From an uncultured Pelagibacteraceae bacterium (GTDB lineage: Bacteria; Pseudomonadota; Alphaproteobacteria; Pelagibacterales; Pelagibacteraceae): a stretch of 64,000 bases of DNA. The notes below the pieces were generated by a model, which searched no databases, had not been told where the DNA came from, and saw only the letters and a list, made by a program, of their open reading frames with translations. A program made the translations under genes and the position numbers. Shown here piece after piece: positions 47,218 through 54,962 of the stretch; positions within the stretch are counted from its first letter, which is position 1; every line of letters begins with the position of its first letter. The DNA lies in NCBI GenBank assembly GCA_902518235.1, contig CABYFN010000002.1, positions 1-64,000 on the forward strand. Direction: 5' to 3'.

Positions 47218-48341
47218 GCCAAAATATAATATGCCCAGAATGTAAGGCTGAATTTCCAATGGAAGAAGGTGCAAAATCCCATTTTCAATCTCTTGAAAAT
47301 GAACTTAGAGATAAAGTCAAAAAAGAAGAAACTGAAAAATTAAAAGATGATTTAAAAAAACTTAAAGTGTTAGAAAATAAAGATAAAGAAAATCAAGAAA
47401 AATTAAGTTCCTTAAAAAATGAAAATAAAGAGCAAGAAGATAAAATAAAGTTGATTAATGAACAAAAAGATCAAAAAATAAAAGACGCTGTTAAGAAGCA
47501 ATTGGAGTCTAAAGAAAAAGATTTAGATAAACAATATAAAGAACATTACGAAGCTTTTTATGAAACAAAATTTAAGGATCAAAAAGAAAACCTAGAAGAA
47601 CAAAACAGCGAAAAACAAAAACTTTGGGAATTAAAAGAGCAAAGATTTGTTGCTACAATTGATGATCTTAAAAAAAAAGCAACTCAAGGAACAACTGTAG
47701 ATCAAGGTTCTTCTGCAGAAATGCAATTAGGTGATTTTTTAAAAAAAATATTTAAGGATAAAGACGATAAAATTTCAGAATATGCAAAAGGTGTTGCTGG
47801 TGGTGATTGGCTTCAAGAAATAATAGAAAATAATCAAACAATTTGTAAAATTTTATATGAAAATAAAAATACTAAAAATTGGAGTAATGAGTGGATAAAA
47901 AAATTGCAATCAGACATGAAAGACTCCAAATCAGATGTTGGAATTATATTTACACGGGCTACACCAAAAGATTTTCCAAAAGATGTTTCATGGGATCACA
48001 AAGGAAATATATTTATTTGTAAATATGATTTTACATCATTAAGAGCTCTAGCGACTACTCAAAGATGGTACTTGTCAGATAAAAATAAACAAAAAGATAG
48101 CAGTAAAGAAAATGTTTTATCAGCTATTGAATTTATTGAAAATCCAATAATTAAAAACTTATTGATGCAAAAAATTAATATTTCTGACAAACAGAGAAAA
48201 AAATTAGAATTAACAAAAAAAAATCTTGATGATGCTATAGATTTAAATGAAACCATGGATGACAGTCTAGAGGAATTTTTTGAAGAAATTGAAAAAATTG
48301 GTGTTGAGGATTTTTTACTTAAATGGAAAAAAAATAAATAA
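47214..48341 (+). CDS. DUF2130-like coiled-coil nuclease-fold protein
   Basis: 375 residues. An N-terminal zinc-knuckle-like CPECKAEFPM (C7, C10) leads into a long Lys/Glu coiled coil (about residues 25-160), then a restriction-endonuclease-like domain: SAEMQLGDFL, GGDWLQEI, and ICKILYENKNTKNWSNEWIKKLQSDM with the E-x-K pair at 216/218, followed by DVGIIFTRATP. This layout matches DUF2130 proteins, related in organisation to RmuC. DNA binding or cutting is plausible. It overlaps the Cas4-like gene by four bases, so the two nucleases are probably made together. Confidence 0.72.
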   Translation: MSQNIICPECKAEFPMEEGAKSHFQSLENELRDKVKKEETEKLKDDLKKLKVLENKDKENQEKLSSLKNENKEQEDKIKLINEQKDQKIKDAVKKQLESKEKDLDKQYKEHYEAFYETKFKDQKENLEEQNSEKQKLWELKEQRFVATIDDLKKKATQGTTVDQGSSAEMQLGDFLKKIFKDKDDKISEYAKGVAGGDWLQEIIENNQTICKILYENKNTKNWSNEWIKKLQSDMKDSKSDVGIIFTRATPKDFPKDVSWDHKGNIFICKYDFTSLRALATTQRWYLSDKNKQKDSSKENVLSAIEFIENPIIKNLLMQKINISDKQRKKLELTKKNLDDAIDLNETMDDSLEEFFEEIEKIGVEDFLLKWKKNK

Positions 48342-48345
48342 TTTA

Positions 48346-48531
48346 ATGGATAAGAAAGACAGAAATAAGTGGACTAATAAATTTAGAGATTTAGGAAAAA
48401 AGAAAGGCTCCAGGCAAGACTTCATTAAACTTTATAAAGAAATGAAAAAAACAAAAGAAGAAAAAAATCAAGATTATTTAGAGACTGAAAATCAAAGTTG
48501 GAAAGATTTAGTCGATGATAATGAAAAGTAG
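48346..48531 (+). CDS. 61-residue basic hypothetical protein
   Basis: Highly charged small protein (MDKKDRNKWTNKFRDLGKKK...), with a basic first half and an acidic end (WKDLVDDNEK). Starts 4 bases after the DUF2130-like gene and overlaps the next gene by 17 bases. The start at 48346 is chosen over upstream in-frame codons that lie inside the previous gene. Possibly nucleic-acid or protein binding; no family known. Confidence 0.6.
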   Translation: MDKKDRNKWTNKFRDLGKKKGSRQDFIKLYKEMKKTKEEKNQDYLETENQSWKDLVDDNEK

Positions 48532-48976
48532 TGAAAATTATAATCGTAATCCTAATGGATATAATCAGTGGGGAACTAGGTCTGATGAGGAATTACAAAA
48601 ATTAATAAATAGATATCCAAAAAACTGGACAAAAAAAGACTTTAGAGGTGAAGGGAAAAATAATCAAAAGAAGATACTAACACGCAATGAAACTGAACGG
48701 CCTGGGTTATTTTTTGGAAAAAGGGGCAAAAGCAGGCAATCATTAAAAGATGTTTATAAATACTCAACGCAGGAAAGTATTTTAGAATTTGAAAAAAAAC
48801 TAATAGATGAGGAAACTTTAAGAAATAGGGCTAGAACAAAAAAACAAAGAGACTTAATGCCTAATTATAAAAAAAGAGCATTGTATAAAAGAAGGCATGC
48901 TAATCTTACAGAGTCTGAATTAGAATTAAAGAGACAAAGAGATAAAATTTACAAAGAAAGTTTAAAAGTTAATTAG
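48515..48976 (+). CDS. 153-residue basic hypothetical protein
   Basis: Very basic, Arg/Lys/Asn-rich protein. The N-terminus (MKSSENYNRNPNGYNQWG, starting at the ATG at 48515 or 48521) is probably flexible. RSDEELQKLINRYPKNWTKKDFRGEG may be a small helical unit and the C-terminal half (LMPNYKKRALYKRRHANLTESELELKRQRD) a basic helix, suggesting nucleic-acid binding. It overlaps the previous gene by 17 bases. No known domain. Confidence 0.55.
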   Translation: MIMKSSENYNRNPNGYNQWGTRSDEELQKLINRYPKNWTKKDFRGEGKNNQKKILTRNETERPGLFFGKRGKSRQSLKDVYKYSTQESILEFEKKLIDEETLRNRARTKKQRDLMPNYKKRALYKRRHANLTESELELKRQRDKIYKESLKVN

Positions 48977-50248
48977 TTGACAAAATTAAAATATAAAATT
49001 GAAAAATTTATTCATATTGGCAATTTATATACTTCTATTGCCCAATTAGGATTTGCAGATCTTTTAGAACAGTATCGAAACCCCATAAATCTTGGTGCCG
49101 GATTAGGTGGCAATCAAAAAGAAGTATTATCTGATTTAGCAGATAAATATGGAAAATATAAACTTTCTGATTTTAAGAAGCTAAATTCCTTAATATTTAA
49201 TAATGGGGCTGATGGTTCTTATCCTATGTGGATTGGTGTTGATAAAAAAAATAAAATTAAGAAAATAATTCTTGAATTGAATGTATCAACTTATGAAGAA
49301 ACCCCCTTTAATGATCCTAACGATCGAAAAGAAATTCATGACCAATTCTTTGATAAAAAAATAAAATTTACAAATGTAGGTAATCTAAAAAGATTAAAAT
49401 TTTTTGATTTTAAATTACATTCTGGCTATTTATTTTTCTCTTGCGGAGGAATGTATGATTTTGGTCTATATTACGATGAATTAATGTCTAAATGGTTAGA
49501 TAAAAAATTTTTTGTAGATAATAGTTATCCAATAGGTCTAATGAATTTTGTTTATTCTGATAAAGATATTTATTCTCATTCCAAAGTGTCAAACTATATT
49601 GAACCATTGAGTATATTGTTAGAGGAAAAACATTATCCAACAAAATATCTTTTTGAGGGATATTTTAAAGATGATTACAATTGGGGAATTCTTGAAAATT
49701 ACAAAGAAGACTATCCAAAAATTAGTATTGATAATAAAAAAAAATTGTCTCCTGTAGTTTTGAAAAAGAGGTTAAATAAAACATATAAAATTTTAGAAAA
49801 TCAAACAAAAATTCTCTTTAAAGAAAAGTTTAAAGATGTATTTAAAATAAGAAAAAAAGAATTAGAAAATTTTATACAAAATATTTTAAATAATTTAGAA
49901 AACAAAAATGAGAAAAAAATATTACAAATCTTAGGCAATAAATGGGACCAGCAAAATGATATAAAGGAAATTTTTTACAGAGGTTATAAAAAGATTAATT
50001 TAGACACTTTATATTTCAAAAAAACTAAAGATATATTTGATAAAATAATTATGCCATTTAAGGATAAAAAATATCCTGTTTACCTTCATTTTTATTCAGT
50101 ATCAGATAACGATAAAATTACTTCTCAAAGCTTTGGAAGAGACGATGATGTAACAGACTACGTTAAAATTGTAATTGAAGATTTAGAAGGATGTGAATTG
50201 ATGCATAATTATGATAAAGGATATTACTTTAAAAAAAGTAAAAATTAA
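48977..50248 (+). CDS. 423-residue protein of unknown function, weak DUF4241-like segment
   Basis: Start is TTG at 48977 immediately after the previous stop (TAG-TTG), so translation is probably coupled. The segment NNGADGSYPMWIGVDKKNKIKKIILEL (about residues 74-100) resembles the GDGxYPVyxGyD motif of DUF4241 proteins. The rest is mixed alpha/beta with a Lys-rich helical stretch at about 255-315. Not a nuclease or helicase by motif. It is the last gene of the coupled run and could be an effector or sensor; this is a guess from position. Confidence 0.6.
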   Translation: MTKLKYKIEKFIHIGNLYTSIAQLGFADLLEQYRNPINLGAGLGGNQKEVLSDLADKYGKYKLSDFKKLNSLIFNNGADGSYPMWIGVDKKNKIKKIILELNVSTYEETPFNDPNDRKEIHDQFFDKKIKFTNVGNLKRLKFFDFKLHSGYLFFSCGGMYDFGLYYDELMSKWLDKKFFVDNSYPIGLMNFVYSDKDIYSHSKVSNYIEPLSILLEEKHYPTKYLFEGYFKDDYNWGILENYKEDYPKISIDNKKKLSPVVLKKRLNKTYKILENQTKILFKEKFKDVFKIRKKELENFIQNILNNLENKNEKKILQILGNKWDQQNDIKEIFYRGYKKINLDTLYFKKTKDIFDKIIMPFKDKKYPVYLHFYSVSDNDKITSQSFGRDDDVTDYVKIVIEDLEGCELMHNYDKGYYFKKSKN

Positions 50249-50251
50249 TTT

Positions 50252-50320
50252 ATGAAATATATTTTATTAGGTGCTGCTATCGCTTTTGCAATGTATTTGG
50301 GTGACAAATACATTCTTTAG
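50252..50320 (+). CDS. possible 22-residue membrane peptide
   Basis: ATG at 50252 opens MKYILLGAAIAFAMYLGDKY followed by two residues and TAG: one hydrophobic segment with a Lys at each end, like many small membrane proteins. It begins 3 bases after the unknown 423-residue gene. There is no clear ribosome binding site, so it may be chance. Confidence 0.3.
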   Translation: MKYILLGAAIAFAMYLGDKYIL

Positions 50321-50373
50321 GATACGTCAATTTTATACACAAAAAATTCAATTAATTTTGATAAGAAGAATTA

Positions 50374-50817
50374 ATGAGTGCTGAAACAATAAGTTTTAAT
50401 TGGAAATGTAAACATACTTGGAGAAGAAGTGCCAAGAATACAGCTTGGTGCTTGTTAGGTTGTGCAATTGGTGATTTTGGAACTATATTATTTTTTCAAA
50501 TAACTAAAATCCCTTTCCCGGTATTAAGTATTATGATTTTAGCAATAATTAATGGTTTAATTACAAGTGTAATTTTAGAGACATTTATTTTAATTAAACA
50601 AAACTTTACTTTTCAAAAAGCATTAAAGACTGCACTAGGAATGAGCTTTATTTCTATGATTAGTATGGAAGTTGCTATGAATATTACAGATTATGTATTA
50701 ACTGGTGCTGCAATGCTTACTTGGTGGGTTGTGCCAATAATGTTAGCGGTTGGATTTGTTACTCCTTGGCCTTACAACTATTGGAGGCTTAAAAAGCATA
50801 ATCAGGCCTGTCATTAA
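50374..50817 (+). CDS. DUF4396-family membrane protein
   Basis: 147 residues, about four hydrophobic segments. The start ISFNWKCKHTWRRSAKNTAWCLLGCAIGDFGTILFFQ and the final TPWPYNYWRLKKHNQACH are characteristic of DUF4396. Cys and His residues at both ends may bind metal. Function unknown. It is convergent with the quinone reductase gene, one base apart, and lies at the right edge of the accessory region. Confidence 0.78.
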   Translation: MSAETISFNWKCKHTWRRSAKNTAWCLLGCAIGDFGTILFFQITKIPFPVLSIMILAIINGLITSVILETFILIKQNFTFQKALKTALGMSFISMISMEVAMNITDYVLTGAAMLTWWVVPIMLAVGFVTPWPYNYWRLKKHNQACH

Positions 50818-50818
50818 T

Positions 50819-51427
50819 TTATAAACTTCTCGCTAATTTTTTTACTTTTTCCATATGTTTTTCAAAAACTTCTTTTTCCATATTTGGCAATACTGAGTAA
50901 AATCTTAGATATTTTGTTTTAAGACCACCTAATTTGAAGACAATTTTTTTTATTCTTCTAAATGGGATGTTATCGAAAATTGAAAAATTTTGATAAGTAA
51001 TCATTGGACCACCATATGTAATAGAGACAATACCAAGTTTACCTTTCATAGCTCCTGGTACTGGATATCCATAATTTTTAAAATACTTATTACCTGGAAC
51101 TAGTGACCTATAAGAAAAAAACCATTTAGGATGTAACACCCAGTCAACCCAATTTTCTAAAATTGCATTTAATCTTAAATTATGACAACTTCCTATTAAC
51201 ATCATAACTGAACATTCCTCTAGTCTTTTACGATAGTCTAATACCAATTGAGGTGGTGGATTTACATTTTGATTATAAAATGGAAGTTGTTCTTTTTCAT
51301 CAAATAGATTTATTAAATCAACTTTGTAACCATTTTTTTTAACTTCTGTGATGAAAGTATCTCTTATAGCTGCATTAAAGGAATTAGTTGTATTGTGATG
51401 CCCGTAAGCAATAAATATTTTTTTCAT
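50819..51427 (-). CDS. flavodoxin-fold NAD(P)H:quinone oxidoreductase-like protein
   Basis: Member of the NQO1/MdaB/KefF flavodoxin-fold family, using FMN or FAD to reduce quinones or similar acceptors. KIFIAYGHHNTTNSFNAAIRDTFITEV is the phosphate-binding N-terminus; SCHNLRLNAILENWVDWVLHPKWFFSY and the GIVSITYGGP strand follow. 202 residues. It lies 15 bases after the alternative oxidase in the same direction, so a two-step quinone reduction and quinol oxidation bypass is possible; this is inference. Confidence 0.75.
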   Translation of the reverse strand: MKKIFIAYGHHNTTNSFNAAIRDTFITEVKKNGYKVDLINLFDEKEQLPFYNQNVNPPPQLVLDYRKRLEECSVMMLIGSCHNLRLNAILENWVDWVLHPKWFFSYRSLVPGNKYFKNYGYPVPGAMKGKLGIVSITYGGPMITYQNFSIFDNIPFRRIKKIVFKLGGLKTKYLRFYSVLPNMEKEVFEKHMEKVKKLARSL

Positions 51428-51442
51428 TCTTGACTTAAAGTC

Positions 51443-52105
51443 TTAAATTTTTTCTTTTTCTTTTATTTCCTCCTCTTTGACCATTTTAACATTTTTTTTG
51501 ACATTTAAAATGTCTGCAAAGCTATGATTCACATCTCTATGACCCGCTTCGTCGTCTCTGATTACCTCAACAACATCCTTTAACCTAGAATTAAGTGGTA
51601 AATTCCAGTAATTTATAGCAATCTCTGGAGCTTTAATATTTTCAATTTTGCCCTCTTCGATTTCTTTTAAATATTCTGTATAACTTATAACTGCTTCCTC
51701 CTCAAAATACCCAACGATTCTATGTGCTGTTCTTTGTGATAATAGATAAATAATCAAGTACATAAGTATAAATATAAATTGTGCTATCATTATAATTATT
51801 CTCTCAATAAAAGTAGGTTTTGCAATTTGAATAAAAGTCATTAAGTGCATTCTTTCATTTGCAGCTTCGTCCAAAAGGATTTTTATCCATCCTCTATCAT
51901 CTTGCATCTTTCTCAATGATTTTAAGTGCAGCAACATTCCTGCAACCATTCCAGGAACAGCTGCGACCGTCTCTAAAACAACTGCTCTGTGTCCATACTT
52001 TTTTTTAAAAAATGTATCAGCTAGAAATCTTAAAAATTTAGTAAACCCTAATGCTACACGATCACTAAAATTTTGAGGTTTGTGATGTCTAATTAAGTTT
52101 TCCAT
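51443..52105 (-). CDS. aox: alternative oxidase (diiron quinol oxidase)
   Basis: Non-proton-pumping ubiquinol oxidase bound to one leaflet of the inner membrane. All four diiron motifs are present: VLETVAAVPGM (Glu), DEAANERMHLMTF (Glu-x-x-His), YFEEEAVISYTEYL (Glu) and IRDDEAGHRDVNH (Glu-x-x-His). 220 residues matches bacterial AOX, lacking the plant N-terminal Cys regulatory segment. The 129-base divergent region upstream has two inverted repeats that could be operators. Confidence 0.95.
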   Translation of the reverse strand: MENLIRHHKPQNFSDRVALGFTKFLRFLADTFFKKKYGHRAVVLETVAAVPGMVAGMLLHLKSLRKMQDDRGWIKILLDEAANERMHLMTFIQIAKPTFIERIIIMIAQFIFILMYLIIYLLSQRTAHRIVGYFEEEAVISYTEYLKEIEEGKIENIKAPEIAINYWNLPLNSRLKDVVEVIRDDEAGHRDVNHSFADILNVKKNVKMVKEEEIKEKEKI

Positions 52106-52138
52106 ACGATATATATAGTCATAAAAACTTTTTTTTTA

Positions 52139-52193
52139 AGATACTAAATATCTACTTAATTATTTGAAATATAGATTGTTTGCTGCGACAAAC
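52139..52193. promoter_or_regulatory. two inverted repeats in the aox/monooxygenase divergent region
   Basis: AGATACTAAATATCT (52139-52153) has 5-base arms around a 5-base centre. GTTTGCTGCGACAAAC (52178-52193) has 5-base arms around 6 bases and recalls CRP/FNR-family operators of the NnrR/Dnr type. They lie between the aox start (52105) and the IsdG-like start (52235), so a regulator could control both directions. The regulator is unknown. Confidence 0.4.
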
Positions 52194-52234
52194 TGTTAGC
52201 AATTACTTTTTATAACATCAATTAATATAAACTT

Positions 52235-52537
52235 ATGTTTATAGCAATGAATAGATTTAAAATTGTACTAGGTAAAGAAGCCGAGTTTGAGAAAGTTTGG
52301 AGAGAAAGAGATACTCATCTTGATGGCGTAAATGGTTTCAAAGAATTTCATCTGGTTAAGGGTGAAAAAAATGATGAATTTTCGTTATATGCTTCTCACA
52401 GTATATGGAATTCAAAAGAGGATTTTATTAACTGGACTAAATCAGAGGCATTTAGACTAGCTCATAAAAATGCAGGCCAACATAAAGACTTATATCTTGG
52501 AGCGCCTAACTTTGAGGGTTTTGAAGTTGTACTTTAA
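52235..52537 (+). CDS. IsdG/HmoA-like antibiotic-biosynthesis-monooxygenase-fold protein, copy 2
   Basis: 100 residues, close paralogue of the product of 14129-14431, with most differences in the loop after residue 28 and near the C-terminus. The Asn 6, Trp 67 and His 77 matching the IsdG catalytic residues are kept; IWNSKEDFINWTKSEAFRLAHK aligns well with the IsdG region around its Trp and His. Proposed role is oxidative heme breakdown in the cytoplasm, releasing iron. It is divergent from the alternative oxidase. Confidence 0.8.
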   Translation: MFIAMNRFKIVLGKEAEFEKVWRERDTHLDGVNGFKEFHLVKGEKNDEFSLYASHSIWNSKEDFINWTKSEAFRLAHKNAGQHKDLYLGAPNFEGFEVVL

Positions 52538-52570
52538 AAATATTTTAAATTTTAATTATAGGAGTGATAT

Positions 52571-52756
52571 ATGAAAATATTAAAAGAACTAGATGACGCA
52601 AAACTAGTAATTGTTGATTTGGAAGTAAGGTTAGGCGAAGAAGTTAGGAGTGCGCCAACTTTATGTGCAAAATATAAAGGTAAAATAATACCTCTTAATA
52701 CCGCACATGATGGTAGACCAATATTAATGAAAGAAGAAAATTCAATAGAGAACTAA
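52571..52756 (+). CDS. 61-residue conserved protein paired with IsdG-like gene, copy 2
   Basis: Paralogue of the 60-residue product at 14454-14636; the sequences differ at about ten positions plus one extra C-terminal residue. TAGGAGTG 7 bases before the ATG is a good ribosome binding site. Conserved core: APTLCAKYKGKIIPLNTAHDGRPILM. That both copies follow the monooxygenase at similar spacing argues for a functional pair. No domain assigned; a HemP-like comparison is weak. Confidence 0.75.
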   Translation: MKILKELDDAKLVIVDLEVRLGEEVRSAPTLCAKYKGKIIPLNTAHDGRPILMKEENSIEN

Positions 52757-52759
52757 TGT

Positions 52760-53149
52760 ATGATTGAACAAATTAGTATTTACTTAATTGCAATGATTTT
52801 GGGAATAATGCTATTTTTTTCATTCGTAATTGCTCCAGTAGTATTCACCACCTTAGATGAAGACAATGCTCGAAAGTTTATTAGAAGGATATTCCCTTTT
52901 TATTATAATGTTAATTTAGGAATTAGTTTAATTGTTTTAATAATATTTTTAATTCTAAGTAAAATAGGTTTAGATTTTTACTTAATACTAGCAATCACTT
53001 TGTTGTTTGCTACATCTAATTATTTATTAATGCCTATGATCAATAAATATAGAGATGAAAAGCAGGATAAAAAATTTAAATATTCACACTTTATATCTGT
53101 TGTTATTAATTTTATTCAGATGATATTTTTAGTTGTTTTACTTATTTAA
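52760..53149 (+). CDS. DUF4149/TMEM205-like membrane protein
   Basis: 129 residues with four hydrophobic helices. SIYLIAMILGIMLFFSFVIAPVVFTTL, then DNARKFIRRIFPFYYNVN between helices 1 and 2, is the DUF4149 pattern. Function unknown. Starts 3 bases after the 61-residue gene and overlaps the next by one base, so it belongs to the same transcription unit. Confidence 0.78.
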   Translation: MIEQISIYLIAMILGIMLFFSFVIAPVVFTTLDEDNARKFIRRIFPFYYNVNLGISLIVLIIFLILSKIGLDFYLILAITLLFATSNYLLMPMINKYRDEKQDKKFKYSHFISVVINFIQMIFLVVLLI

Positions 53150-53931
53150 TGAACAACTTATCTTCAAAAGAATTAGATCTATATTCAAACAAAATACTCG
53201 AAGATTATGATGCAAAAAATCCAAGTCAAATATTTACAAATAAAGTAAAAATAAGTAACGAAGATGCTTTACTTATTCAAAATAAAGTAAGTAAATTAAG
53301 AGTATCAAGAGGTGAAGAAATTATTGGTTATAAAATTGGCTGTGTTTCAAAAGATACTCAAAAAAAAATGGATCTTTCTCATCCAGCAAAAGGCACGCTT
53401 TGGAAGCATGAATTACATCAAAGTGGTGCTGAACTTAATAAAAAGGATTATTCTAACCCAGCTATGGAAGCAGAATTTGGAGTAATACTTAATAGAGATA
53501 TCAACCCAGATCTAGTTTCATTTGAGTATATATTAGAGTCTGTTCAATCAATTTATCCCCTTATAGAAATACATAATTTAGTTTTTAAGGGGGATGCTCC
53601 AAATGGTGCAGAACTTTTAGCAAATAATGCAATTCATGCAGGAGTTATTTTAGGACGAGAGAACAAAGTTCCAAACAGCAATGAAATCACTGATTTAAAA
53701 CTAGTCTATGACAATGAAGTAGTTGATAAATGGATAGATAAAAAATGGCCTTTTGATATGCTTGGAGAAATAGAGTGGTTAGTGAAAGATAAAGCAAAAA
53801 CAAATAATATCTTAAAAAAAAATGATTTAATTTTAACCGGAGCCTATGGTTTTCCTGTTCCAATTAATGAAAATAAGCTGATCGAAGTTACCTCATCAGC
53901 TTTTGGAGACGTATCCTCAACATTTATTTAA
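53149..53931 (+). CDS. 2-keto-4-pentenoate hydratase/fumarylacetoacetase-fold protein (MhpD-like)
   Basis: 260 residues of the FAH superfamily, hydratase/decarboxylase branch. IIGYKIGCVSKDTQKKMDLSHPAKGTLW is the substrate loop, NPAMEAEFGVILNRDI carries the metal-binding glutamates, and LILTGAYGFPVPINE is the C-terminal conserved strand. Predicted to hydrate or decarboxylate a 2-oxo acid; the pathway is not apparent. Starts overlapping the DUF4149 gene. Confidence 0.8.
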   Translation: MNNLSSKELDLYSNKILEDYDAKNPSQIFTNKVKISNEDALLIQNKVSKLRVSRGEEIIGYKIGCVSKDTQKKMDLSHPAKGTLWKHELHQSGAELNKKDYSNPAMEAEFGVILNRDINPDLVSFEYILESVQSIYPLIEIHNLVFKGDAPNGAELLANNAIHAGVILGRENKVPNSNEITDLKLVYDNEVVDKWIDKKWPFDMLGEIEWLVKDKAKTNNILKKNDLILTGAYGFPVPINENKLIEVTSSAFGDVSSTFI

Positions 53932-53949
53932 ATCACGAAAGGAGAGATC

Positions 53950-54957
53950 ATGAGCGATATCATAACAATAGGTGTGATTGGCTTAGGGAATGCTGGTACA
54001 CCAATTTTAAATAATTTATTCAAAGCAAAGAAGTATAACCTTGTTGCCTTTGATGTTGATAAGAACAAACTTAATAATGTTCCAAAAGATGTTATTAAAG
54101 CAGTTTCTATCAAAGATCTTGCTGAGAAATGTAAGGTAGTGTTAACCTGTCTACCTAAGCCAGAACATATTCTAAAGGCTGCAAATGGTAAGGATGGTTT
54201 ATTACAAAATGCATCCCCTGGAATGATTTGGATAGAAACATCCACAACTGATTTTAAACAAACACAAGAGTTATCAGAAAAAGCAAAATCATATGGTGTT
54301 TCAATGTTAGAGGCCACGTTAACTGGCGGTGTTCATGCTCTACAAAATAATAATATGGTTTGTTTAGCTGGTGGAGATAAAGAAATTTTCAATAATTGGA
54401 AAGAAGTTTTACAGGACGCGATAGGTCAAGTAGTTGTTTTATGTGGAGAAATAGGAGCAGGGGCTATTGCAAAAGTTGTATCAAACATGCTCGCATTTAC
54501 CAATATGGTTGCAGCCTCAGAATGTATGATGATTGCCAAAAGGGCAGGATTAGATTTAGAGAGTTTTTTTGATGCAATTCGAGTTTCCGCCGGAAACTCC
54601 TTTGCTTGGGAAACAGTTGTGCCTCACATTTTTAATCGAAAATATGAAGCTGGATTTACAATGGATTTAGCGTGTAAAGATATGAACTTAAGTTATTTAC
54701 TTGGGCAACATTTAAATGTTCCATTAGATTTACATATGGAAGTTAAAAAAAAAATGGAAGAAGCGAGAGTTCAATATGGAGATAGTGAAGGCTGTTATGT
54801 TTACCCGCGTATTTTGGAAGATAAACTTGGCGAACCATTATCATTGAAAGGTTGGGATAATTGGGGTTATGATATTAAGGTTGTTGATGGATCAATAGTG
54901 GTAAAACATAAAAATCGTCCTGAGTCTAAACATCCTCAATATAATTCAAAAGATTAA
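53950..54957 (+). CDS. 3-hydroxyisobutyrate-dehydrogenase-family NAD(P)-dependent oxidoreductase
   Basis: Beta-hydroxyacid dehydrogenase. IGVIGLGNAGTPILNNL is the Rossmann loop, EATLTGGVHALQNNNMVCLAGGD the substrate loop, and GAGAIAKVVSNMLAFTNMVAASE includes the catalytic Lys. 335 residues is longer than the usual ~295 because of a C-terminal extension (about residue 290 onward). AAAGGAGAG lies 3 bases before ATG. The substrate is a short 3-hydroxyacid or similar, unknown. Confidence 0.85.
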   Translation: MSDIITIGVIGLGNAGTPILNNLFKAKKYNLVAFDVDKNKLNNVPKDVIKAVSIKDLAEKCKVVLTCLPKPEHILKAANGKDGLLQNASPGMIWIETSTTDFKQTQELSEKAKSYGVSMLEATLTGGVHALQNNNMVCLAGGDKEIFNNWKEVLQDAIGQVVVLCGEIGAGAIAKVVSNMLAFTNMVAASECMMIAKRAGLDLESFFDAIRVSAGNSFAWETVVPHIFNRKYEAGFTMDLACKDMNLSYLLGQHLNVPLDLHMEVKKKMEEARVQYGDSEGCYVYPRILEDKLGEPLSLKGWDNWGYDIKVVDGSIVVKHKNRPESKHPQYNSKD

Positions 54958-54962
54958 TTAAT

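Noticed and set aside
14129-52756. The duplicated monooxygenase pairs as ends of one large transposed segment
   Set aside because: The copies are in the same orientation but the 38 kb between them is mostly housekeeping genes, and no terminal repeats or transposase are present.
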